This document shows, piece after piece, positions 52,464-64,000 of a DNA stretch of 64,000 nucleotides (positions are counted from its first letter, which is position 1; every line of letters begins with the position of its first letter). Source of the DNA: Corallococcus caeni (GTDB lineage: Bacteria > Myxococcota > Myxococcia > Myxococcales > Myxococcaceae); the NCBI RefSeq assembly GCF_036245865.1, contig NZ_BTTW01000016.1, forward strand, positions 1 through 64,000, given 5' to 3'. The notes beneath the pieces were generated by a model that saw nothing but the letters and a program-made list of their open reading frames with translations, was not told the DNA's origin and did no database searches. Both the position numbers and the translations under genes were made by a program.

Positions 52464-53828
52464 TCAGCGGGCGCGGACGACGGCCAGCGTGGTGAGGCTG
52501 CCGCCCTGGGACAGGTTGAGCATGCTGGAGGCGGACTGGCGCACGAAGAAGCCCTCCTGCCGGCCGTTCTCCCAGAGGAAGGGGTTCATGTCCGAGTTCA
52601 GCGACTGCTGGCGCACCTCGCTCCCGTCGAACACCGGGAACGCCTGCGGCTGCATGGGAACGCGCTCCTGCACCACCCAGGCCTCCCCCAGCGCCCGCTG
52701 GAGCGTGGCCTTCCAGGTGTCCGCGTCCGTCTGCCAGCCCAGCGTGACGCCGCTGCCGCCGAACTCGTTGACGGGCTTGAGCACCAGGTGCTCGCGGTGC
52801 TCCGCGATCCACGGCACCAGGTCCACGCTCGCGCCGTCGCGCGACGTGTGCTCCTCGCGCACCAGGCGCGTCCACGGCAGGTGCCGCTTGAGGAGCGCGC
52901 CGCGCTCCGCGTCGAGGGCGCCCTCGTCCGCCATGCGACTCATGACCGCGAAGAGCGCCTTGGTGCGCAAGATGACGGCGCGGAACAGCCCGTTGAGGAA
53001 CCGCGCCGCGCCGTCGGTGAGCGCGCGCGTGACAGGGTGGTCCGGGCCACAACCGACCACGAAGCCCCCGAAGCCCACGGACGAGATGTACGTGACGACG
53101 TCCACCGGGAAGTCCCCAACGCGCAGCACGCCACCCGCGTACGTCCAGTCGTCCTCGGACGTGACGATGCGCTGGCGCACGCCGTGCGCCTCCAGGTACT
53201 GCTGATACGCCACCTCCTCGTCAGCGTCGTCCGGGCTGGCCGGGCCGAACACGGCCAGCGTGGGCAGCCCGGACCGTCCGCCCTTCGCCTGGAGCGCGCC
53301 GAGCGACCTCAACAGGTTGGGCGCGGTCGCCGGACGGGTGACTTCGTAGCGCCGGCCGAACGCCTCCATCACCGGCGCCACGTCGAAGGCCTGGCCCAGG
53401 TGGTGCGAGTTGATGGGGCCCCCCGGGTCGGGGTTGTACTCGATGAAGCGGATGACTCCGTCCGGCCCCAGGAAGCCATCCAGCCGCCCCACGACGGCCT
53501 GGTCCGGGCGCAGGCCGTCCACCGGCAACAGCATCTCCTCCCAGCCCTGCGGCGCGAGCGACGCCAGAAAGGCCGGGTCCCTGGCCGCCCGGGCCGCCAG
53601 CTCCTCCAGCGTCTGGCACACCGCGTGCGCGCCCCGGCGGATCTCCTGGTGCTGCTCCGGCGTCACGAAGAACGGCCGCAGCACGTGGTTGAGCCCCCGG
53701 CCGCCGTAGGTGATGCCCTTCTCCCGGGCGGTGCGCTCGAGCAGCTCATGGGTGCGGCGCGCCAGGTCGCCCTGCTGGAGCAGGTCGTCATGGAAGGCGA
53801 TGGCGTCGGATAGGAGGGTGGTGGACAT
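52464..53828 (-). CDS. Circularly permuted ATP-grasp family protein
   Basis: 454 residues, ATG 53828, 14 bp after the stop of the NTF2-like gene. Motifs of the circularly permuted ATP-grasp group: YNPDPGGPINSHHLGQAFD near residue 160, HLVLKPVNEFGGSGVTLGW (ATP-binding lysine and glycine loop), and WVVQERVPMQPQAF. The family makes amide bonds through acyl-phosphate intermediates, usually peptide or polyamine ligation. The frame is open upstream of 53828 but there it only shadows the NTF2-like gene. It is divergent from the acyltransferase-NRPS operon, so a role in the same pathway is likely. Confidence 0.85.
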   Translation of the reverse strand: MSTTLLSDAIAFHDDLLQQGDLARRTHELLERTAREKGITYGGRGLNHVLRPFFVTPEQHQEIRRGAHAVCQTLEELAARAARDPAFLASLAPQGWEEMLLPVDGLRPDQAVVGRLDGFLGPDGVIRFIEYNPDPGGPINSHHLGQAFDVAPVMEAFGRRYEVTRPATAPNLLRSLGALQAKGGRSGLPTLAVFGPASPDDADEEVAYQQYLEAHGVRQRIVTSEDDWTYAGGVLRVGDFPVDVVTYISSVGFGGFVVGCGPDHPVTRALTDGAARFLNGLFRAVILRTKALFAVMSRMADEGALDAERGALLKRHLPWTRLVREEHTSRDGASVDLVPWIAEHREHLVLKPVNEFGGSGVTLGWQTDADTWKATLQRALGEAWVVQERVPMQPQAFPVFDGSEVRQQSLNSDMNPFLWENGRQEGFFVRQSASSMLNLSQGGSLTTLAVVRAR

Positions 53829-53842
53829 GGCGCGATTGGCTT

Positions 53843-54757
53843 TCAGGGCCCCTGGGGGCCGGGGCTGGAGTTGCCGCCGTCGGTGACGTAGCGCCACGAG
53901 CCATCGGCCTGGCGGCGCCACACGGAGAGGTATTTCACGAAGTCCTTCCGCGGCTGGCCCTGCGCGTCCTTGCCCGTCGAGATGGCGCGGCCCACCGTGT
54001 ACGCCAGGTCCCCGGACGCCGCCGCGTCGCCCAGCACCGGCTCCCAGCGCAGGTCGGTCTGCTCCAGCGTGAACGGCGCGTAGGCCCTGGCGATGGAGTC
54101 CTGGCCGTACAGGCCCGCGGCGCCCGTCAGCAGCACCGCGTCCCGCGCCGCCCAGGCCGTGAACGCCTTGCCCATGCCCTCCCGCACGGACTGCGCGGAG
54201 AAGGCGCGGTCCGCCGCCATCGCCTCCTCCAGCACCGCGTCCTTCGACAGCGTGCGCGCCGCGGCTCCGGGCTCCGTGTTCGCCGGAGAGAAGCCCTCGG
54301 GCGGCGTCATGGGCGTCGTGGCGGCGTTGCGCACCGTGACGGCCACGCGCCACTGACCATCCGCCTGCAGCCTCCACGCGGAGATGTAGCGCCCCACCAC
54401 CTGCTGCGTCGCCCCTTCCACGTCCACCGTCGCCGTGCCCACCGAATAGCCCAGCGTCCCGTCCGCGCTCACGTCCCAGCGCACCGGCTCCCACCGCGGC
54501 GCGCCGCCCTGCTCCAGCGGGTGCGCGGTCAGCCACGTCAGGATGGCCTGCCTTCCCTTCAGCGCGTACTCACCCTCCACCAGCATCACCGCGTCCTCCG
54601 CCAGGAAGTCCGAGAAGCCCTTCGCGGAGCCGGCCTTCGCGCTCGCCTCCGACATCGCCTGGTCCGCCTGCCGCAGCCGCGTGCGCGCGTCCGCCGCCGA
54701 CGGGCCCACCGCCGCGCCGCCCCCAACGCCCGACGCACCCGCGAACATCCGGTTCAT
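53843..54757 (-). CDS. Protein with two NTF2/SnoaL-like domains
   Basis: 304 residues, apparently an internal duplication. Each half has a helix with Asp/Ala and FLAEDAVML / WAARDAVLL, then a beta cone ending in WRLQADGQWRVAV and WRRQADGSWRYVT, typical of DUF4440/SnoaL-like proteins. These are small-molecule-binding pockets or isomerases and cyclases. The N-terminus MNRMFAGASGVGGG has no clear signal. First gene of the leftward operon, 93 bp from the divergent acyltransferase gene. Confidence 0.8.
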   Translation of the reverse strand: MNRMFAGASGVGGGAAVGPSAADARTRLRQADQAMSEASAKAGSAKGFSDFLAEDAVMLVEGEYALKGRQAILTWLTAHPLEQGGAPRWEPVRWDVSADGTLGYSVGTATVDVEGATQQVVGRYISAWRLQADGQWRVAVTVRNAATTPMTPPEGFSPANTEPGAAARTLSKDAVLEEAMAADRAFSAQSVREGMGKAFTAWAARDAVLLTGAAGLYGQDSIARAYAPFTLEQTDLRWEPVLGDAAASGDLAYTVGRAISTGKDAQGQPRKDFVKYLSVWRRQADGSWRYVTDGGNSSPGPQGP

Positions 54758-54850
54758 GGCTTCATTCCTTTCCAGTCATGAAGACCGGTTAATCACGCTC
54801 TGTATGACTACCTTGATTCGCTCTGGGATACACGCAATCGTGACTCATTC

Positions 54851-56671
54851 ATGAATCTCTACGACGCGCAGACTGTCGACTCGTGCAACTGGCCGGACAC
54901 GCCCGAGGGCCGGATGGCCCGGGACTTCATCGTGCCGCTGGTGAAACACGGCAGCACGGCGTACGTCACCGACCGGACCACCTTCCAGGTGCTGGCGCTG
55001 GAGGAGCTGCGCCTGCCGCTGGCCGTCAATGACACGGAGTATGACAACTCCGCGCTGCACTCCACCTTCTCTCGCTACATCACGTTGCAGATGACGGGGG
55101 TGACGGCGGAGGCGTTCGGCGCGGCGCGCGCGGCGGTGATGCGCGGCGCCATGCACACGGTGGGGGCGCTGCTCAAGGCGGCGGGCATCAACAAGGTGGT
55201 GCTGGTGGACCACTGGCTGGTGCTGCGCAACGTCCACTCGCAGCCCACCGGTGAACAGGTGGACCGCATCACCGCGTTCCTGGCGGAGCGGTTTCCGCAC
55301 CACGCCATCGTCTTCTGCGCGCTCAACCCGGCCGGTTACGCGCCGCTGCTCAACACGCTCGTGGAGCGGGGCTACGCGCTGCTCTACGCGGCGCACACGC
55401 GCATGACGCTACCCCTGCAGGAGGTCAGCAAGCAGGTGCGGGAGAACCGGCGGCGCGACGCGCGGCTGCTGGAGGCGTCCGGCTACCGCGTGGTGGACGG
55501 GCGCGAGGTCCCGGACTGCGAGCCCCGGCTGGAGGAGCTGTATCGCGCGCTCAACGGCGGCAAGTACCACACCAACCTCCAGTTCACCCAGGAGTGGTAC
55601 CGCTGGACGCTGCGCCAGGGCCTGCTCACCTACAAGCTGGCGGTGAAGGACGGGCGGGTGGACGGCTTCTATGCCCACCACGTCAGCCAGGGCGTCCTCT
55701 TCTCCCCGCTGTTCGGCTACGACCTGTCGCTGCCGCAGGAGCTGGGGCTGTACCGGGGGCTGGTGTTCCAGCTGATGAACGACGCGCTGGACGTGGGCCT
55801 CACCATCGAGCTGGGACCGGGCGCGGATCCGTTCAAGAGCATGCGCGGCTCCGTGCCGCTGCCCCGCTGGAGCGCCGTCTACACGGAGCACCTGTCCGGC
55901 CCGCGCCGCCTCGCCTGGCGCGCGCTCCAGCGCTACGCCAACGACGCCGTGCGGCCGCCCACGGTCGCCATGCTGCGCAAGGTGGACGGCGACGCGGTGG
56001 TGGGCTTCGGCCCGCCCCAGACGCCCCTGGCATCACCCCTGGGGCAGACGCCGCTGGAGGCGGCGCGAAAGGTGCGCGAGCAGCTGGACGCGCTGGAGGC
56101 GGCGCTGGACGCGGCGGCGAGCCTCCCCGGCGATGCGCGGCTCCAGGCCCTGGCCCCGCTGTCGCAGACGCTGCACAACTGGCCCCAGCCCATGTCGCGC
56201 GTGGTCGCGCTGCGCGAGCGGCTGACGAAGCTGGAGCACGAGGCGCGCCGCAAGCCCGCAAGGCCCGCCGAGCCCCAGGGTCCCACCCCGGCGGAGCACG
56301 CGCGGCAGTTGCTGGAATCCGCCACGCGCTGGGGCGACACCGCGCTGGTCGCCGCGCACCTGGGCGAAGCGCCCGCGCCGCACCTCAAGGCGCTGGTGGA
56401 GGCCCTGCGGGGCGCGGCCGGCAGCGTGGGCGTGGTGCTCACCGCCACGCGCGGCGACAAGGTGGTGCTGGTGACGGCGGCGAGCGCGGCGCTGCGCGGC
56501 CTGGGCCTGGACGCGGGGCAGCTCATGGCGGCGGCGGCGCCGTGCGTGGACGGCAAGGGGGGCGGGTCGCTGGACGTGGCCTGGGGCGGGGGCTCGCGCG
56601 CGGACGGCGTGGACGCGGCGCTGGACGCCGCGCGCAGCCGCGTGTGCACGCACCTGGGCGTCGAGTCCTGA
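54851..56671 (+). CDS. GNAT/FemAB-like acyltransferase fused to an alanyl-tRNA synthetase C-Ala (DHHA1)-like domain
   Basis: 606 residues. Residues about 1-390: two-lobed acyltransferase look with RENRRRDARLLEASGYRV (about 197), a KYHTNL turn, and ELGPGADPFKSMRG (about 322-336), resembling FemAB/Acetyltransf_6 GNAT folds. Residues about 400-480: Ala/Leu/Arg-rich coiled coil (VALRERLTKLEHEAR). Residues about 490-606 follow the order of C-Ala: LKALVEALRGAAGSVGVVL, DKVVLVTAAS, GLDAGQLMAAAA, and a glycine loop DGKGGGSLDVAWGGG like the GGKGGG...AGG of AlaRS. C-Ala grips the elbow of tRNA, so aminoacyl-tRNA use is inferred. No clear RBS. Next gene starts 7 bp later. Confidence 0.7.
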   Translation: MNLYDAQTVDSCNWPDTPEGRMARDFIVPLVKHGSTAYVTDRTTFQVLALEELRLPLAVNDTEYDNSALHSTFSRYITLQMTGVTAEAFGAARAAVMRGAMHTVGALLKAAGINKVVLVDHWLVLRNVHSQPTGEQVDRITAFLAERFPHHAIVFCALNPAGYAPLLNTLVERGYALLYAAHTRMTLPLQEVSKQVRENRRRDARLLEASGYRVVDGREVPDCEPRLEELYRALNGGKYHTNLQFTQEWYRWTLRQGLLTYKLAVKDGRVDGFYAHHVSQGVLFSPLFGYDLSLPQELGLYRGLVFQLMNDALDVGLTIELGPGADPFKSMRGSVPLPRWSAVYTEHLSGPRRLAWRALQRYANDAVRPPTVAMLRKVDGDAVVGFGPPQTPLASPLGQTPLEAARKVREQLDALEAALDAAASLPGDARLQALAPLSQTLHNWPQPMSRVVALRERLTKLEHEARRKPARPAEPQGPTPAEHARQLLESATRWGDTALVAAHLGEAPAPHLKALVEALRGAAGSVGVVLTATRGDKVVLVTAASAALRGLGLDAGQLMAAAAPCVDGKGGGSLDVAWGGGSRADGVDAALDAARSRVCTHLGVES

Positions 56672-56678
56672 GCCGACC

Positions 56679-58505
56679 ATGATCCTCTACGACGCGACGA
56701 CCATCCACACGGCCCCCTTCCCCGACACGGCGGAGGGGCGCGGCATGAGGAGCTTCCTCGTCCCGCTGGTCCAGCACGGCCCTGGCCCGTGGTTCGAGGA
56801 CCGCGCGAGCATGTTCGTGCTGGGGCTGGACGACCTGCTCATCCCGCTGTCCGTCACCGACGGCACCTTCGGCAACTCGGTGCTGCATTCGGTGTACGAG
56901 CGCTTCATCGGCAGCCAGCGCAAGGCCATCCGGACCGGAAACTGGAAGCCCCTGGCCGGCTTCGCCGCCAGCAGCGCGCTCTGGGGCGTGGGCGCGGTGA
57001 TGAAGACCCTGCGCCTGGACAAGGCCGTCCAGGTGGACTGCTGGCCCAGCCTGCGCAACGCGGGCGCGGACCTCACGGAGGACCAGGCGCGGCGTCTGAC
57101 GGCGTTCCTCACCACGCGCTTTCCGGACCACGCCCCCTACTTCCTCGCGGTGAACCCCGTCACGCACGCGGCCCTGCTCAACCACCTCCAGGCACAGGGC
57201 TACGCGTTCTCGTACATGACGCACACGCGGATGATGCTCCCCTTCGAGGCGGAGCTGGAGCGGCGCGTCCGGGAGAACCGGCGGCGCGACGCGCGGCTGC
57301 TGGAGCCGTCCGGCTACCGCGTGGTGGACGCCCGGGAGCTTCCCGGCTGCGCGCCCCGGCTCGCGGAGCTGTACCGGCGGCTGCACCGGGAGAAGTACGC
57401 CACCAACCCGCCCATCAGCGTCACGTACATGGAGGAGATGCTGGCGGGCTCGCTCATGGACGTGCGCGCGCTGGTGAAGGACGGCCGCGTGGACATGTTC
57501 TACGCCACGCACGTGGTGAACGGCGTCATGTACTCGCCCGTCTCCGGCTACGACACGTCGCTGCCGCAGGAGGTGGGGCTGTACCGGTTGATCAACAACC
57601 TGCTGATGCGCGACGCGCAGGCGCGGGGCGTGACGCTGGAGACCGGCGGTGGCGCGGACCCCTTCAAGACGCTGCGCGGGGACCGGCCGGTGCCGCGCTA
57701 CAACGCCGTGTACCTGCGCCACCTGCCGCCCTGGCGACACACCCCGTGGCGGCTGGCGATGAAGGTGGGCAACGAGCAGCTGCTGCCCTTCAGCCGCAAG
57801 CGCCTGCACGCCGTGGACGGCGAGGCGAACGTCGTGGGCTTCGACCGCGTCCCTGAGGTCTTCGCGCCCACCCTCCCCACGCCCCGCGAGGCCACGGCGC
57901 GGCAGGCGCAGGAGCTGACGGAGCTGGAGCAGGACCTGGCGCGGACGGAGGCCCTGGCCGGCAGCGAGCGCGTGCGACACCTGGGCGCGCTGCGCAAGCG
58001 CCTGGAGGATGAACAGCTGCCGCCCGCGCGGGTCGCGCCCCTGCTGGAGCGCTGGGAGCACCTGTCGCACGCGCCCCAGGCCGACAAGAAGGAGAAGCGC
58101 AAGGCGCAGCGGGCCGTGCGCGCGGAGCTGGCGCGGCGCCTGCTGGAGACCGCGACCACCGTGGGGGACACCACCGTGGTGTGTCACCACCTGGGGGACG
58201 GGCTGGACTTCCAGCCGCGCACCCTGGCGGAGCAGCTGCGCAAGGGGACCGGCTCCATCGCGGTGGCGCTGACGTCCACGCGGGATGGGACCCTGGAGCT
58301 GGTCACCGCGCTGGCGCCGCCGCTGGTGGAGCGCGGCCTGGAAGCACGGCGGCTCCTGGAACAGATGGTCCCCCCGGGGGTTGCCAGTGGGGAAGGGGGG
58401 GCGGAGCTGGCCTGGGCGGAGGCGGTCCTCCCCGATGACGACGTGAGCGCGGTCCTGGAGCGGGCCCGCGCGGTCCTTCACACCCGGCTGTCCATTCCGA
58501 CGTAG
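56679..58505 (+). CDS. Paralogous GNAT/FemAB-like acyltransferase with degenerate C-Ala-like domain
   Basis: 608 residues, collinear with the previous protein (RENRRRDARLLEPSGYRV at about 198; GGGADPFKTLRG at about 324). The coiled coil is longer and strongly charged (ADKKEKRKAQRAVRAEL). The final domain keeps LAEQLRKGTGSIAVALTST and LELVTALAPPLVERGLEA, but the glycine loop is reduced to VASGEGGAELAWAEA. It may have lost tRNA binding or changed its partner. The two genes probably act as a heterodimer or on two successive substrates. The NRPS start lies 76 bp downstream on the same strand. Confidence 0.68.
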   Translation: MILYDATTIHTAPFPDTAEGRGMRSFLVPLVQHGPGPWFEDRASMFVLGLDDLLIPLSVTDGTFGNSVLHSVYERFIGSQRKAIRTGNWKPLAGFAASSALWGVGAVMKTLRLDKAVQVDCWPSLRNAGADLTEDQARRLTAFLTTRFPDHAPYFLAVNPVTHAALLNHLQAQGYAFSYMTHTRMMLPFEAELERRVRENRRRDARLLEPSGYRVVDARELPGCAPRLAELYRRLHREKYATNPPISVTYMEEMLAGSLMDVRALVKDGRVDMFYATHVVNGVMYSPVSGYDTSLPQEVGLYRLINNLLMRDAQARGVTLETGGGADPFKTLRGDRPVPRYNAVYLRHLPPWRHTPWRLAMKVGNEQLLPFSRKRLHAVDGEANVVGFDRVPEVFAPTLPTPREATARQAQELTELEQDLARTEALAGSERVRHLGALRKRLEDEQLPPARVAPLLERWEHLSHAPQADKKEKRKAQRAVRAELARRLLETATTVGDTTVVCHHLGDGLDFQPRTLAEQLRKGTGSIAVALTSTRDGTLELVTALAPPLVERGLEARRLLEQMVPPGVASGEGGAELAWAEAVLPDDDVSAVLERARAVLHTRLSIPT

Positions 58506-58581
58506 CCGCAGTCCTTTCACGACAGCAGCCAGACCCCTTGAGCGACCGGCATCCCCGGCGCCCGCAGCGAGGTGCGTTTCC

Positions 58582-64000
<5,419 letters not shown>

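Noticed and set aside
52464-54536. Extension of the ATP-grasp gene upstream to 54536
   Set aside because: Residues before the ATG at 53828 only shadow the NTF2-like gene in another frame.

Overview
The window is very GC-rich DNA with strong GC bias at third codon positions. It holds giant NRPS genes, many secreted cysteine-rich lipoproteins and several one- and two-gene units. This fits a fruiting myxobacterium (Myxococcota; Myxococcaceae or Archangiaceae such as Myxococcus, Corallococcus or Pyxidicoccus). That placement is inferred from gene content, not from a marker gene. I saw no rRNA, tRNA, CRISPR array or insertion sequence.

Layout. (1) 1-16197, minus: one uninterrupted NRPS frame, 5399 codons, five complete C-A-PCP modules, running off the left edge. 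Residues read by eye at the specificity-pocket positions suggest Ser, an undefined hydrophobic residue, Asp, Asp, Ser. (2) 16.5-28 kb: small secreted proteins and hydrolases, an N-acyl amino acid synthase-like GNAT with a haem-oxygenase-like diiron oxidase, and a LuxR regulator. (3) 28-36 kb: TetR/NmrA divergent pair, PlsC, an amino-acid permease, a DEAD-box helicase, an LCAT-like hydrolase, and a RidA/LysR divergent pair. (4) 36-45.6 kb: cysteine-rich lipoproteins, a translationally coupled DUF2092-type pair, a hydroxyacyl-CoA dehydrogenase overlapping a JAMM/MPN protein, and a large orphan zinc-ribbon protein. (5) 45.7-52.3 kb: a CNB-thioredoxin-reductase-like flavoprotein with a UBP-type zinc finger, a CHAP lipoprotein, a bacterial-type PARG, a sterol-desaturase-like membrane protein, and two tiny secreted peptides with the cysteine spacing of CS-alpha-beta defensins. 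(6) 52.4-64 kb: a divergent cluster. Leftward are a double NTF2-like protein and a circularly permuted ATP-grasp. Rightward are two paralogous 606/608-residue proteins and a second NRPS running off the right edge.

The most interesting part is region 6. The two paralogs look like GNAT/FemAB-type acyltransferases fused to a C-terminal coiled coil plus the tRNA-binding C-Ala (DHHA1) domain of alanyl-tRNA synthetase. The NRPS beside them has module order C-A(Ser)-PCP-A(Ala)-PCP-C: the second module has lost its condensation domain. A tRNA-dependent amide-forming step working alongside an NRPS, as PacB does in pacidamycin biosynthesis, is a testable reading. The two defensin-like peptides are the second highlight.

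Two things are missing from the window. No thioesterase, MbtH protein, phosphopantetheinyl transferase or exporter gene was seen near either NRPS, and both NRPS genes are truncated by the window edges. Product predictions are therefore partial.
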